Assembly (NCBI RefSeq): GCF_041379945.2
Contig: NZ_JBFTXJ020000007.1
Location: 155,842 to 219,841, forward strand
Reading direction: 5' to 3'
Length of the DNA: 64,000 nucleotides
Source of the DNA: Aneurinibacillus sp. REN35
Lineage (GTDB): Bacteria; Bacillota; Bacilli; Aneurinibacillales; Aneurinibacillaceae
Part shown: in pieces, positions 1 to 9,709 of the stretch
Numbering within the stretch: the stretch's first letter is position 1
How the letters are laid out: every line of letters starts with the position of its first letter
Position numbers and translations under genes: made by a program
Notes under the pieces: generated by a model
What the model was told of the DNA's origin: nothing
What the model saw: only the letters and a program-made list of their open reading frames with translations
The model's database searches: none

Positions 1-2
1 TC

Positions 3-407
3 CGCAAAATTATCGAGACAGGCTGCGCCGAGATTGCAGCGATTGCCCATGATGAACAGGACGAAGCGGATCTAAAAGAAATCCTTACCAACATGGCGAT
101 TTCCGGAGACAATGAAGAGATGTCGAGAATTTATGATATCCAATTCCATATAGCGATTGCAAAAGCAAGCAAAAATCCATTTCTCAAAAATATGATGGAC
201 AGCATCTCAGAGGTGATGAACTATACGATCCGGGACAGCCGCAACCTGTGGCTGTACAGCAAGGACGGGTCTGCGAATCGCTTGTATCAGGAGCATTATG
301 AAATATTCGAGGCCATCCGCAGCCGTGATCCTAAAAAAGCGCGCCGGATGCTAGAGAAGCATCTGAATCGCGTTGAGAAGGCGCTCGAAGCGAACCTTCT
401 GCAATAA
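3..407 (+). CDS. FadR-type GntR regulator, C-terminal FCD domain (5' truncated by window edge)
   Basis: The reading frame is open from base 3 to the stop at 405-407, so only the last 134 residues are present and the N-terminal winged-helix DNA-binding domain lies outside the window. What remains is the all-helical FCD ligand-binding domain of FadR-subfamily GntR regulators. The usual metal/ligand histidines are visible: a D-x-x-x-H motif (YDIQFH), then single histidines in QEHYEIF and LEKHLNR. These proteins are mostly repressors released by small organic acids. The effector cannot be told from the fragment, and the neighbouring genes are on the opposite strand and give no clue to the target. 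The family assignment is firm, the function is open. Confidence 0.85.
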   Translation, partial: RKIIETGCAEIAAIAHDEQDEADLKEILTNMAISGDNEEMSRIYDIQFHIAIAKASKNPFLKNMMDSISEVMNYTIRDSRNLWLYSKDGSANRLYQEHYEIFEAIRSRDPKKARRMLEKHLNRVEKALEANLLQ

Positions 408-426
408 TAGGAGGGCAGAAGGCGGC

Positions 427-1194
427 TTACTGCTCTTGGGGGCAGGATGCGGCGGTAAGCCACTCGGCGATGGAGTTCTCAATCCACTGTGCCACACGGG
501 AGTCGGGAAGATAAGCGGCACCGTCATAACGATGTGCAATACCTCTGAGTCTTTCTGGTATCGCTTTTTCTGTATAATAACCCGGACTTACGAACAGAGG
601 AACAACAAGCACCTGATTCTTCCTTGCCAGGACACGCGCACGCCGGGCCACTGTGTCCGGATGAATGGTTGCATACGAAGCACCCCTAAGCCCCAGCTCA
701 CGCCGCAGCTCAGCGCTAAGCTGGCCGAGCATACGCTGCCACCGCTCAGCAAATCCTGCTGTATCGCTGCCGTGTGCCACAAGAAGCAGCACTTCATCTT
801 CCGGGTGCGTTGACAGCGCACGAATGCGGTCTCGAAGAATGTCATACACAAGCGGATGATCGTTCATTGGCCGCCCCCAGACAATGCGTGCCTGCGATGG
901 GATCGGCTTCAGATCGGTCTCAATCGCAGCTGCTTCATCAAGGCCGAGCACATACCGAATTTCACTTAGGTGCGTACTACCATCTGATACGAACAGTGGT
1001 ACGGCAAGAATCTCTTGCACGCCATCCGCTTCTAATCTGCGTATACCAGCTTCGATTGTCCGCTTCTCCACCTTATCCAAAAATACGGCTTCAAGCACTA
1101 CATTCGTCTGTACCTGTGCAAGTAAACTGTCTACAGCATCGATCCACCTGCGGTTACGTGAGCCATGACTGATAATAAGTACTCCACGCTTCAT
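427..1194 (-). CDS. CbiX/SirB-type sirohydrochlorin chelatase
   Basis: A 255-residue protein with two CbiX-like halves. The first begins with the ISHGSRN motif carrying the catalytic histidine, and the second has VAHGSD near residue 138. Two-domain CbiX/SirB proteins insert Fe(II) or Co(II) into sirohydrochlorin, the last step of siroheme synthesis or the cobalt step of anaerobic cobalamin synthesis. The metal cannot be read from the sequence. The frame is open to a GTG at 1209, but GAGGAGGG lies inside that extension, so I place the start at the ATG-ATG pair just after it (1194, or 1197). No other tetrapyrrole gene is adjacent, so the physiological role is inferred from the family only. Confidence 0.82.
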   Translation of the reverse strand: MKRGVLIISHGSRNRRWIDAVDSLLAQVQTNVVLEAVFLDKVEKRTIEAGIRRLEADGVQEILAVPLFVSDGSTHLSEIRYVLGLDEAAAIETDLKPIPSQARIVWGRPMNDHPLVYDILRDRIRALSTHPEDEVLLLVAHGSDTAGFAERWQRMLGQLSAELRRELGLRGASYATIHPDTVARRARVLARKNQVLVVPLFVSPGYYTEKAIPERLRGIAHRYDGAAYLPDSRVAQWIENSIAEWLTAASCPQEQ

Positions 1195-1287
1195 CATATC
1201 CCTCCTCACTTTAAACCCATTATACCAGTATGAATTATAATATTAACAATAGCGCCTCCCTCTTTCGTTTTCAAACCAAAATCCCAT

Positions 1288-1327
1288 AAAAAAAGAACCA
1301 ACCCTGTATTGATACAAGATTGGCTCT
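1288..1327 (-). terminator. Rho-independent terminator of gatCAB
   Basis: Read on the minus strand, a hairpin with GAGCCAA/TTGGTTC arms and an inner stem is followed by seven T residues, 10 bases after the gatB stop. Confidence 0.85.
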
Positions 1328-1336
1328 CTCTTTGCT

Positions 1337-2770
1337 TTATAATTTTTCCAGCGCATCACGCAGCAGTTGATTAACTACACCCGGGTTGGCTTTCCCTTTG
1401 GATGCTTTCATAACCTGACCGACCAATGCGCCGATTGCTTTTTCCTTACCGGCTTTGAAGTCTTCTACCGCCTGCGGATTTCTAGCAACCACTTCATCCA
1501 CCATTTGCTTAATGGCGCCTTCGTCACTGATCTGTACCAGCCCTTTTTCTTCGACGATTGTCTCCGGCGCTTTGCCCGTGTCTACCATCTCTTTGAATAC
1601 TTTTTTCGCGATGCTGTTGCTGATGGTGCCTTTCTCAATCAGCGTAATCAATTGACCCAGACTATTCGGTGTTAGTTGAATGTCCTGCATCTCTTTTTCA
1701 TTCGCATTCAAATACCCGATCAAATCACCCATCAACCAGTTGGATACCGATTTCGCATCGGCTCCTGTTTGTACCGTGGCATCAAAGAAATCGGACAGCT
1801 CCTTGGACATCGTAAGGACGCCCGCATCGTATTCCGGCAGGCTGTATTCCGACATATAGCGCGCTTTACGCGCATCCGGCAGTTCCGGAATGGTGGCGCG
1901 AATTTCCTCCACCCACTCGCGGTCGATTTTCAGCTTAATAAGATCCGGGTCCGGGAAGTACCGGTAATCATGCGCTTCTTCTTTGCTGCGCATGGACAGG
2001 GTACGGCCTTTGGCATCATCAAAGCGGCGCGTCTCCTGTATGACTTGTCCCCCATCACGCAGAATATCTGCCTGACGCACTTCTTCATATTCGAGTCCGC
2101 GCTGTACGTTACGGAATGAGTTAACGTTTTTCAGCTCCGCACGAATTCCGTATTCCTTCTGACCTACCGGACGAAGACTGATATTGGCGTCACAGCGCAG
2201 CGAGCCTTCTTCCATTTTCAGATCAGATATTTCACAATACTGCAGAATGGCCTTTAACTTCTCTAGAAAAATACGTCCTTCTTCCGGAGAGCGAAGATCC
2301 GGTTCCGACACGATCTCTAGCAGAGGCGTTCCCACGCGGTTGTAATCTACGAGGGTTGCATAGCCGCTCTCGGCATGCGTCAGCTTACCCGCATCCTCTT
2401 CGAGCTGAATCCGCGTAATGCCAATGCGCTTGGTCTCTGTGCCTACTTCAATTTCTACCCAGCCGTTTTTGCCGATCGCTTTATCAAGCTGAGAGATCTG
2501 GTAGGCTTTTGGCAGATCCGGATAGAAGTAGTTCTTCCGATCAAATACACTTTCTTCTACGATTTCACAGTTTAAGGCAAGCGCTGCTTTCATGGCGTAT
2601 TCAGCTGCACGCTTATTCAATACAGGCAGAACCCCCGGGTGTCCAAGACAGATTGGACATGTATGAGTATTCGGCGGCGCTCCGAACTCGGTGGAGCAGC
2701 CGCAGAAGATTTTTGATTTCGTGGCAAGCTCGACGTGAACCTCAAGCCCGATGACGGTTTCGAATTGCAT
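1337..2770 (-). CDS. gatB: Asp-tRNA(Asn)/Glu-tRNA(Gln) amidotransferase subunit B
   Basis: GatB, 477 residues, the usual length. It is the kinase/tRNA-binding subunit of the GatCAB complex, which phosphorylates misacylated Glu-tRNA(Gln) or Asp-tRNA(Asn) and converts it to Gln-tRNA or Asn-tRNA. The N-terminal cradle domain carries the zinc-type cysteines C23, C25, C38 and C41 (motif CxC...CPIC), and the C-terminal YqeY-like helical tail ends near [11 protein letters not shown]. It is the last gene of gatC-gatA-gatB, with a 17-base gap after gatA and a terminator directly behind. The genome presumably lacks GlnRS, as in most Bacillota (inference). Confidence 0.98.
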   Translation of the reverse strand: MQFETVIGLEVHVELATKSKIFCGCSTEFGAPPNTHTCPICLGHPGVLPVLNKRAAEYAMKAALALNCEIVEESVFDRKNYFYPDLPKAYQISQLDKAIGKNGWVEIEVGTETKRIGITRIQLEEDAGKLTHAESGYATLVDYNRVGTPLLEIVSEPDLRSPEEGRIFLEKLKAILQYCEISDLKMEEGSLRCDANISLRPVGQKEYGIRAELKNVNSFRNVQRGLEYEEVRQADILRDGGQVIQETRRFDDAKGRTLSMRSKEEAHDYRYFPDPDLIKLKIDREWVEEIRATIPELPDARKARYMSEYSLPEYDAGVLTMSKELSDFFDATVQTGADAKSVSNWLMGDLIGYLNANEKEMQDIQLTPNSLGQLITLIEKGTISNSIAKKVFKEMVDTGKAPETIVEEKGLVQISDEGAIKQMVDEVVARNPQAVEDFKAGKEKAIGALVGQVMKASKGKANPGVVNQLLRDALEKL

Positions 2771-2787
2771 GGTTATTCCGTACCCCC

Positions 2788-4248
2788 TTACAGCTCAGGA
2801 CGAGCCTTATGATAGTCTGTATGTTGCTCGTAGGCGTGCGCGACGCGCAGAATCGTGGATTCGTCGAACGCTTTCCCGATAATCTGCAGACCAATCGGCA
2901 GGCCGCTGCTCGCAAAGCCGCAAGGCACGCTAATAGCCGGAATACCGGCCAGATTCACCGGAATCGTGCAGATGTCTTCTAAATACATCGTCAGCGGGTC
3001 GTTCACTTTCTCGCCGATCTTAAACGCAGTGGTTGGCGCAGTCGGTCCGATGATGACATCGTATTTCTTGAACACTTCATCGAAGTCCTGCTTGATCAGC
3101 GTACGCACCTGCTGCGCTTTTTTATAATACGCATCATAATAGCCGGAGCTTAACGCATAGGTACCAAGCATGATGCGGCGCTTCACTTCAGCACCCAATC
3201 CCTGACTGCGCGTCTCCCGATACAGCTCAATAAGGTTCTCCGCGTTGTCAGCCCGTACACCGTAGCGCACACCGTCATAACGCGCCAGATTCGAAGACGC
3301 TTCGGAGGGCGCAAGAATGTAGTAGGTTGGCACCGCATACTCTGTATGCGGCAGCGTTACTTCCTCTACGATTGCTCCAAGACCTTCGAGCACCTTTAAT
3401 GCCGCGTTTACTTTTTCTTTTACTTCCGCATCGATGCCCTCACCCATCAGCTCTTTCGGCACACCGATACGCAGTCCCTTCACCTCGCCACTCAAGGCAG
3501 AGATGTAGTCCGGGATCTCCACATCTGCAGAGGTGGAATCAAACGGATCGTGCGCAGCAATTCCCTGCAGCACATAGGCAGAATCCTCTACATTCTTCGT
3601 GATCGGACCAATCTGATCAAGCGAAGAGGCAAAAGCAACCAGACCAAAGCGGGATACGAGACCGTATGTCGGCTTCAGCCCTACCATACCGCAGTATGCC
3701 GCCGGTTGGCGAATGGAGCCTCCGGTATCGGAACCCAGGGCAAAGTAGACTTGTCCTGCTGCAACAGCCGCAGCCGAGCCGCCGCTTGAGCCGCCCGGTA
3801 CGTAGTCTACATTCCACGGGTTGTATGTATTATGGAAGCCTGAATTCTCCGTCGAGCCGCCCATCGCGAACTCATCCATATTCAGCTTGCCGACCATGAC
3901 GGACTGTGCTGCATGCAGACGATCCATCACGCTTGCGTTATAGATCGGATTGTAGTTGGCCAGAAGCTTGCTGGCGCACGTTGTGGTTACATTCTGTGTA
4001 ACGATATTGTCTTTAATGCCTGCAGGCAGACCAAATAGCAATCCCTTCTCCTCACCCCGGGATTGCTGCTCATCTAATTCTTTAGCGCGTTTGCGCGCAT
4101 TTTCCTCATCGAAAGAGATAAAAGCCTTTACCTTATCTTCTGTCTGCGCGATGCGTTCGAACGAAGCATGAACCAGATCGGTTACGGTCAGCTCACCTTT
4201 ATCAAGCTCGGTATGTATATCCGTTAACTTCTTATCAAATAAAGACAC
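2788..4248 (-). CDS. gatA: Asp-tRNA(Asn)/Glu-tRNA(Gln) amidotransferase subunit A
   Basis: GatA, 486 residues, the glutaminase/amidase subunit. The amidase-signature catalytic triad is intact: K79 in GIKDN, cis-S154 in GGSSGGS and nucleophile S178 in DTGGS, the same numbering as the structurally characterised Staphylococcus aureus enzyme. It releases ammonia from glutamine, which is channelled to GatB. It sits between gatC (18-base gap) and gatB in one transcription unit. Confidence 0.98.
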   Translation of the reverse strand: MSLFDKKLTDIHTELDKGELTVTDLVHASFERIAQTEDKVKAFISFDEENARKRAKELDEQQSRGEEKGLLFGLPAGIKDNIVTQNVTTTCASKLLANYNPIYNASVMDRLHAAQSVMVGKLNMDEFAMGGSTENSGFHNTYNPWNVDYVPGGSSGGSAAAVAAGQVYFALGSDTGGSIRQPAAYCGMVGLKPTYGLVSRFGLVAFASSLDQIGPITKNVEDSAYVLQGIAAHDPFDSTSADVEIPDYISALSGEVKGLRIGVPKELMGEGIDAEVKEKVNAALKVLEGLGAIVEEVTLPHTEYAVPTYYILAPSEASSNLARYDGVRYGVRADNAENLIELYRETRSQGLGAEVKRRIMLGTYALSSGYYDAYYKKAQQVRTLIKQDFDEVFKKYDVIIGPTAPTTAFKIGEKVNDPLTMYLEDICTIPVNLAGIPAISVPCGFASSGLPIGLQIIGKAFDESTILRVAHAYEQHTDYHKARPEL

Positions 4249-4266
4249 CTCTAAATCCCCCTTCCT

Positions 4267-4557
4267 CTATTCCATGACAGCCGGCACTTTGAACTGCCCG
4301 TCTTCTTCATCCGGTGCATTGCGCAGCGCTTCTGCACGCTCAACTGACGGACGCACTTCATCATCGCGCATCACATTAGATACGTCGAGCACATGGCTGG
4401 TCGGAGGGACTTCACCCGTGTCCAATTCGTTCAATTTACCTGCGAATTCAAGAATGCTATTCAACTGTTCTGTATATTTCACCGCTTCCTCCTCGGTAAG
4501 GTTTAAGCGGGCGAGCTTCGCTACATATTCCACTTCATTACGCGAAATTGCGCTCAT
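4267..4557 (-). CDS. gatC: Asp-tRNA(Asn)/Glu-tRNA(Gln) amidotransferase subunit C
   Basis: GatC, 96 residues, wraps between GatA and GatB and stabilises the complex. It shows the expected N-terminal helix (VEYVAKLARLNLTEEE) and the C-terminal segment rich in E/D-R-P and N-APDEEDGQFKVP typical of the family. It is the first gene of the operon, with GGAGGTGGA just upstream of the ATG. The 274-base gap to the divergent chemotaxis gene must hold the operon promoter, but I could not assign its boxes with confidence. Confidence 0.97.
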   Translation of the reverse strand: MSAISRNEVEYVAKLARLNLTEEEAVKYTEQLNSILEFAGKLNELDTGEVPPTSHVLDVSNVMRDDEVRPSVERAEALRNAPDEEDGQFKVPAVME

Positions 4558-4758
4558 GGTTCCACCTCCTGGTTCTCCTGGCTTTCTGCCGCCTTGACAC
4601 GCTCGTTACGAGGCGGACACACCTAGATAAAATCATATCAAAGAAAGCATACAGCCGCAACTGAACGGCCTTGCTTCCTTTTGTCATCTCAGCTATATGA
4701 AAACCCTGTTCTTGATTTAGAATATTAAGAAATTAGATACAAATAGAAATTACTAATA

Positions 4759-4784
4759 TAGATAAGATAAAAACCTGCCGATAT
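4759..4784 (+). promoter_or_regulatory. SigD (FliA)-type promoter of the chemotaxis receptor gene
   Basis: TAGA (4759-4762), a 14-base gap, then GCCGATAT (4777-4784). The Bacillus SigD consensus is TAAA-N14/16-GCCGATAT, so the -10 box is perfect and the -35 has one mismatch. The start codon follows 47 bases later. This fits control of a methyl-accepting chemotaxis protein by the flagellar sigma factor. Confidence 0.8.
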
Positions 4785-4831
4785 ATAATGATATACTACT
4801 AGGCCAAAAGGTCCGATAAGAAAGGTGAGTC

Positions 4832-6889
4832 TTGCATCCAATGAAATTTCGCAGCATCAAATCGCGTACCCTCGTGTCCTTGCTTCCCACGTTTATCGTC
4901 GTTCTCTTGTTCATCACATTGTTCACGTATTTCTATGGCACCGCGCTAATGAGTCGACAGATTGAAGATAAGATGAATGAGCAGCTAAAAAGCCTTAGCT
5001 ACTCCATTGAGAAAAATCTAGTCGAGCAAAAGAAAATCCCGGAAGTACTTGCTCGCGGTCTGGAACTCTCGTCTTCCTCCTTAACTAAAACGCAATATGA
5101 AGCCATACTGAAAAACACACTGAACGCAAACGATGGCACATTTGCTGCCGGTATTTTTTTCGAACCTTATAAACACAGCCAAGATATGAAGTACTTCTCC
5201 ATGTATGCTTTCCATAAAGAAGGCAAGATTGAAGTGACAGATGAGTTCAATGACCCGACATATGATTATCCAAATAAAGATTGGTATAAATTAGGTAAAG
5301 AAAGCAGGCAAACCGCTGTCTACACCGACCCATATCTCGATCCTGTCACCAATGTCTCGATGGTCACTGTAAGCGTTCCCTTTTACAGTACAAGCCGCGA
5401 ATTCCTTGGCGTGATGACATGCGATATCGATCTGTCCAGCCTGCAGAAGTTCGTCGGCCAGACGAAGGTAGGTGAAACAGGGCATGCCTTCCTCCTCGAT
5501 GACAAAGGAACATATCTCGTAGATGAAGATACGAGTAAAGTTATGAAGATGAATATCAAGGATGATGCTAACCCTTCACTCGCTCAAGTGTCTTCGCTTC
5601 TAAAAACGGAGAAGAAAGGTATGGTTACATACAAAGATGAGCAAGGCATGAATCGGGTCTATTATATGAAGATTCCAGAGAACGCCTGGACACTCGCGCT
5701 TGTCATCCCAGAACGTGAAATGTTCGCTCCCATTCAATCTCTTGTCAACGCGCTCATCGTGGCGGCTGTTATTTCTCTTGCGGTAGCCATCGTAATTATC
5801 CTGCTGTACAGCCGCTATATTACCGGAAGCATTACACGCGTCAACGAGCTATCAGCCTCGATGTCTGCCGGAGATTTCACGCATCATATTCCGGTTCAGT
5901 CAAGAGATGAGTTCGGCCAGATGTTCCATAATTTCAATTCCTTAAATGACACGCTGCGGGGTACACTTGGCCAGATTGCTTCCCATACCCACCAGGTCGC
6001 CTCTACGTCCGAGCAATTGACCGCAGGTTCCGAGCAGACGAGCAAGGCAGCGGAACAGATTACCGAATCTATGGTAGAAGTCGCAAGCGGAACCGACCAA
6101 CAAGCATCTATTGTCGAGGATACGAGATATGTCGTAGCCGAAATTACAGAGGATATAGACCGAATTGCTGAAGGTGTAGAAAAAGTGAATGAACGCTCTA
6201 TGGTCACTGCCGAAAAAGCGGAGAATGGCAACCGCAACGCCAAAGAAGTTACCGAGCAGATGAATCATATCTACCAGCGAGTCGAAACATTGGCGCAGGC
6301 GGTACATTCACTTGGGAAAAAGTCGGAGGAAATCGATCACATTGTCGCTCTTATTACCACTATCTCTGAGCAGACGAATCTGCTGGCACTGAATGCGGCG
6401 ATTGAAGCAGCCAGAGCGGGCGAACACGGCAGAGGCTTCTCGGTCGTGGCCGATGAAGTACGCAAACTAGCAGAACAGTCCTCCCAATCGGCACACCAAA
6501 TCAGCGGCCTTATCTCTCAAATCCAGCATGAGATGCGAAGTGCGGTCGAAGTTATGAACGAAACCAATACGGAAGTGAAGCAAGGCATCGCTATGGTAGA
6601 CAGTGCCTCGGATTCTTTCGAAGATATACTCCAAGCAGCGGAGGAAGTCTTCGCGCATGTAAAAGATGTTACGAGCACCGTTAAACAGATGGATGGAAAG
6701 AAAAATAAAATGACAGCGGCCGTCAATCGAATCGCCCACATCTCAGAACAAACGGCGGAATTAACGCAAGAGGTCGCAGCATCAGCCGAAGAACAAAACG
6801 CTTCAATGGAAGAAATCGCCTCTGCGTCCCTCACACTTACAAAGATGGCCGAAGAACTGCATGATGTTATGAACAAATTCAAGGTATAA
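4832..6889 (+). CDS. methyl-accepting chemotaxis protein with dCache-type sensor
   Basis: A 685-residue chemoreceptor. TM1 lies near residues 14-38, an extracytoplasmic dCache-like ligand-binding domain at about 40-295, TM2 at about 303-327, HAMP at about 328-380, and the coiled-coil signalling domain runs to the C-terminus. It includes the invariant hairpin tip [19 protein letters not shown] and flanking Q/E-rich methylation helices. It would signal through CheW-CheA to the flagellar motor. The ligand is unknown; dCache receptors of this type often bind amino acids. Start: TTG at 4832 lies very close behind AAAGGTGA, so the in-frame ATG at 4841 is an alternative. A SigD promoter lies upstream. 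Confidence 0.95.
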   Translation: MHPMKFRSIKSRTLVSLLPTFIVVLLFITLFTYFYGTALMSRQIEDKMNEQLKSLSYSIEKNLVEQKKIPEVLARGLELSSSSLTKTQYEAILKNTLNANDGTFAAGIFFEPYKHSQDMKYFSMYAFHKEGKIEVTDEFNDPTYDYPNKDWYKLGKESRQTAVYTDPYLDPVTNVSMVTVSVPFYSTSREFLGVMTCDIDLSSLQKFVGQTKVGETGHAFLLDDKGTYLVDEDTSKVMKMNIKDDANPSLAQVSSLLKTEKKGMVTYKDEQGMNRVYYMKIPENAWTLALVIPEREMFAPIQSLVNALIVAAVISLAVAIVIILLYSRYITGSITRVNELSASMSAGDFTHHIPVQSRDEFGQMFHNFNSLNDTLRGTLGQIASHTHQVASTSEQLTAGSEQTSKAAEQITESMVEVASGTDQQASIVEDTRYVVAEITEDIDRIAEGVEKVNERSMVTAEKAENGNRNAKEVTEQMNHIYQRVETLAQAVHSLGKKSEEIDHIVALITTISEQTNLLALNAAIEAARAGEHGRGFSVVADEVRKLAEQSSQSAHQISGLISQIQHEMRSAVEVMNETNTEVKQGIAMVDSASDSFEDILQAAEEVFAHVKDVTSTVKQMDGKKNKMTAAVNRIAHISEQTAELTQEVAASAEEQNASMEEIASASLTLTKMAEELHDVMNKFKV

Positions 6890-6894
6890 CAATG

Positions 6895-6940
6895 AAAAAA
6901 GGGAGGACAGGCAATCATGCCGTCTTCCCCTTTTCTTATT
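6895..6940. terminator. bidirectional terminator between chemoreceptor and hydrolase genes
   Basis: GGGAGGAC...GTCTTCCC stem with a GGCA/TGCC extension, flanked by an A-run on the left and a T-run on the right. It serves the two convergent genes. Confidence 0.8.
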
Positions 6941-6966
6941 TCCCCAGCAGCGGATGCCTGTTATCG

Positions 6967-7947
6967 TTACCGGCCCTGCGTCTGCACAGCCGTTTCTTTC
7001 CCTGCCTTCTTTTGCAGCGCAAGATGCGTAATGAATTCAAAGATGACATTGGAGGCAGCATTCGCGGTAATTTGTGCATGGTCAAAGGACGGCAGCACCT
7101 CTACCAAGTCAAAAGCAACAAAGTTCAAGCCTTCCAATCCTCGCACCAACTGCAGCGCTTCCGTTGTGGTTGCCCCGGCTACTTCAGGCGTACCGGTTCC
7201 CGGCGCATATGCCGGGTCGATAAAATCAATATCAAAAGATAAAAAGAGCGGGCCGTCGCCAACACGGCTGCGGATACGTTCGATAACAGCCGGAATCCCC
7301 ATCTCCTGCAGTTCATGCATCTCAACTACATCAAAACCCATCTTACGCGCATCATCCAAATCGGCCGGCTCATACAATCCACCGCGCATCCCCACTTGAA
7401 TGCTGCGGCTTGTATCAAGCAGACCTTCTTCATATGCGCGCCGGAATGGAGTGCCATGATTATACTTCTGTCCGAAGTACGAATCCCATGTATCGCTATG
7501 CGCATCGAAGTGAACAAGTCCAACCGGTCCGTATTTCTTCGCCACCGCTCGCAGTTCCGCAAGCGTGATAGAATGGTCGCCGCCAATCGTAATAGGCACA
7601 ACGCCTTTTTCCAAAATCGGCTGCAATCCTTCTTCTATTTTTTGATATGATTCCTGAATGTATCCAGGAACAACAGGCACGTCACCATAATCAACACCGG
7701 ATAAATAATCGAATACATTAATTTTGCGTACTGGATTGTACGGCCGAAGCAGAATAGAGAAATCACGAACCGCTCCCGGACCAAAACGCGCGCCGACGCG
7801 GAATGAAGCCGCCGTATCAAACGGTGCTCCTAAAACGACAAAGTCTACATCTTCTGTTGTCTGAACATGAGGCAGGCGCATAAATGTACGCACGCCGCAA
7901 AAGCGTGGGGATTCAAACGAGTCCACCGGTTGATATTTTTTTGTCAT
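6967..7947 (-). CDS. ureohydrolase: agmatinase / guanidino-acid hydrolase family
   Basis: A 326-residue Mn/Ni-type ureohydrolase. The binuclear metal ligands are all present: H125 (GGDHS), D148, H150 and D152 (FDAHSD), D239 and D241 (SFDID). It cleaves urea from a guanidino compound. The PRF-G-TFMRLP start and HGTPFRRA-EEGLLD segment resemble guanidinobutyrase/guanidinopropionase and agmatinase proteins, so the substrate is not settled. I chose the ATG at 7947 because GGAGGA sits 7 bases ahead; the longer frame from 7992 would begin at the predicted transcription start of the sigma-54 promoter. It is followed by a shared terminator and sits beside its probable activator and a symporter, which suggests catabolic use of an imported guanidino compound. 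Confidence 0.85.
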   Translation of the reverse strand: MTKKYQPVDSFESPRFCGVRTFMRLPHVQTTEDVDFVVLGAPFDTAASFRVGARFGPGAVRDFSILLRPYNPVRKINVFDYLSGVDYGDVPVVPGYIQESYQKIEEGLQPILEKGVVPITIGGDHSITLAELRAVAKKYGPVGLVHFDAHSDTWDSYFGQKYNHGTPFRRAYEEGLLDTSRSIQVGMRGGLYEPADLDDARKMGFDVVEMHELQEMGIPAVIERIRSRVGDGPLFLSFDIDFIDPAYAPGTGTPEVAGATTTEALQLVRGLEGLNFVAFDLVEVLPSFDHAQITANAASNVIFEFITHLALQKKAGKETAVQTQGR

Positions 7948-7999
7948 GGTGCATTCCTCCAATTTTCTCCCGAATTTTTTCTTCTCAGCCATTTATCAA

Positions 8000-8016
8000 A
8001 GCAATAATCATGCCAA
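8000..8016 (-). promoter_or_regulatory. sigma-54 (-24/-12) promoter of the hydrolase gene
   Basis: Minus strand TTGGCATGATTATTGCT: GG and GC are 12 bases apart, matching TGGCAC-N5-TTGCW with one change. The expected start lies near 7990, about 43 bases before the chosen ATG. Confidence 0.85.
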
Positions 8017-8083
8017 TAAATTCAGGAGAATTCTGTACTAAAAAGGGACGGAACGGGACAACCATACAAAAATCAACCTACTA

Positions 8084-8101
8084 TTTGATTCATTTTTGAA
8101 T
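8084..8101. promoter_or_regulatory. candidate activator-binding site (UAS) for the sigma-54 regulator, copy 1
   Basis: TTTGATTCATTTTTGAAT, with an imperfect dyad (GATTCA...TGAAT). An identical 18-mer occurs in inverted orientation at 9576-9593. It lies about 70 bases upstream of the -24 box, in the range used by enhancer-binding proteins. Confidence 0.7.
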
Positions 8102-8109
8102 TAAACATA

Positions 8110-9522
8110 CTATTCATCCGAGTTTCTACTTTTTTTCCGATACTTTTGTAGCCGGCGCACAACAGAAGGCTGGCTAATTCCTAGATGCTTTGCCATTTCA
8201 TGCGTTGTTTTGTACTTTCGGTATGCCTTCATCATTACCTGCTCTTCCACACGATCAAGAATGTCCTTTAACGTACCTGTATGCGTAAGCCTAGAAGATT
8301 CGACAGCTTCAGCATCTCCGCGCAGCGATTCAGGAAGATGGTGCAGGGAAATTACCGCCTCATCCGTCGTCACCACAAGTCTCTCTATCACATTTTCCAC
8401 TTCACGTACATTGCCCGGCCAATCATAGCGCAAAAAAGCGTCTACCGCCGATTCATCCAACCGTTTGGTTATGCCGTATTTCTCAGCAAACTGCTTACTA
8501 AAGATGCGGATGAGCGGCAGGATATCCTCCCGCCTTTCACGGAGCGAAGGCACCTCAATCGGCACAACATTTAAGCGAAAATATAAATCCTGACGAAACT
8601 TCCCCTCGCGCACCATTTCCGCTAAATCCCTGTTTGTTGCAGCAATCAGCCGAAAGTCTACCACCTTTGCTTTTGTACCACCAACCGGTGTAATCTGTTT
8701 TTCCTGAATAACCTTAAGCAGCTTGGCCTGAAGGGCAAGGGGCATCTCACCAATCTCATCAAGAAATAACGTGCCTTTATCAGCCAGCTCAATGATTCCC
8801 GGTTTGCCGCCCTTACTTGCACCCGTAAAGGAGCCGGAGGTATAGCCGAAAAGTTCGGATTCAAGCAGCCCTTCCGGAATAGCACCGCAGTTAATTTCAA
8901 TGAACGAACGGGCTTTTCTTTTGCTTTTTCGATGAATCGCTTTTGCTATTACATTTTTCCCCACACCTGATTCTCCAAGCAGAAGAACGGTTGTATCCAC
9001 TTTCGCAACACGGCTCAGCAGTGCCATTACCTTCTGCATGTGCGGGCTTTCCGCTATAAAACCTGGGATGCGCGTTTCTTTCTCGCGCAGCTCCTCTAGC
9101 TCACTTTCATAGCGTTTCACCTGCTCTGTGAGCAATTCGTACTTCTCCTTCAGTGCCATAATTTCAGTCATATCAGTGGAATAGCTAATGACTCTTATGA
9201 TTTGCTTTTTTTGATTAAACACCGGGTACGCTGTCGCCATGACGACTCGTCCTGTGGGAGTATGCTGAATAATCTCCTGCTTTGTTTTTTGTGCAAGCAC
9301 ACGCATTGTAACAGAGGGGTGGAAAATCTGTTTTTCTTCTAATTCAGCAACGTTTTTCCCACAAAGTTCTTCCGGTTCTACCCCATAGATCTCTTTGCAG
9401 TTGTTGCTTACACGAAGCACACGACCTTCCCCATTCGTTACCACAATGTTATCTTTGGAGGTTTCGACGATCGCCTCTAGCTCCTGTAAAGCCTCCTCTA
9501 TGTTTACTTCCGGCTTTTTCAT
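8110..9522 (-). CDS. sigma-54-dependent activator with PAS sensor (enhancer-binding protein)
   Basis: A 470-residue regulator. An N-terminal PAS domain (about 10-120) is followed by a short coiled coil (122-150), an AAA+ sigma-54 interaction domain (about 155-390) and a C-terminal helix-turn-helix (MAKHLGISQPSVVRRL) of the TyrR type. Walker A is GESGVGKN (183-190), the sigma-54 contact loop reads GSFTGA (230-235) in place of GAFTGA, and Walker B is TLFLDE (251-256). It lacks a receiver domain, so activity is probably set by a ligand at the PAS domain rather than by a kinase. It lies between the hydrolase and the divergent symporter, both with -24/-12 promoters, and is their likely activator. 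AGGAGGTT precedes the ATG. Confidence 0.93.
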   Translation of the reverse strand: MKKPEVNIEEALQELEAIVETSKDNIVVTNGEGRVLRVSNNCKEIYGVEPEELCGKNVAELEEKQIFHPSVTMRVLAQKTKQEIIQHTPTGRVVMATAYPVFNQKKQIIRVISYSTDMTEIMALKEKYELLTEQVKRYESELEELREKETRIPGFIAESPHMQKVMALLSRVAKVDTTVLLLGESGVGKNVIAKAIHRKSKRKARSFIEINCGAIPEGLLESELFGYTSGSFTGASKGGKPGIIELADKGTLFLDEIGEMPLALQAKLLKVIQEKQITPVGGTKAKVVDFRLIAATNRDLAEMVREGKFRQDLYFRLNVVPIEVPSLRERREDILPLIRIFSKQFAEKYGITKRLDESAVDAFLRYDWPGNVREVENVIERLVVTTDEAVISLHHLPESLRGDAEAVESSRLTHTGTLKDILDRVEEQVMMKAYRKYKTTHEMAKHLGISQPSVVRRLQKYRKKSRNSDE

Positions 9523-9575
9523 GGTGAACCTCCTCTCCTAAAACGATACAAAATTGAATCATCATCACCATTTTT

Positions 9576-9593
9576 ATTCAAAAATGAATCAAA
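9576..9593. promoter_or_regulatory. candidate activator-binding site (UAS), copy 2
   Basis: ATTCAAAAATGAATCAAA, the exact reverse complement of 8084-8101, about 38 bases upstream of the symporter -24 box. A half-site TTGAATCATC lies at 9554-9563. Confidence 0.7.
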
Positions 9594-9628
9594 TTGCAAG
9601 TACATCCTTATAAATTCTCACTATTTTT

Positions 9629-9645
9629 TTGGCATCACTCTTGCA
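9629..9645 (+). promoter_or_regulatory. sigma-54 (-24/-12) promoter of the symporter gene
   Basis: TTGGCATCACTCTTGCA: GG at 9631-9632 and GC at 9643-9644, correct 12-base phasing, one mismatch to TGGCAC-N5-TTGCW. The transcription start is expected near 9656. Confidence 0.85.
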
Positions 9646-9709
9646 GTTGCAAGATAGTTAAGAAAAGTAAAACATTATGCCGTATAATGTTTTCAATTGG
9701 AGGGATGGT

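Noticed and set aside
4589..4616. Leader hairpin CCGCCT/AGGCGG upstream of gatC
   Set aside because: Only six pairs with a long loop and no T-run; no known tRNA-amidotransferase leader element recognised.
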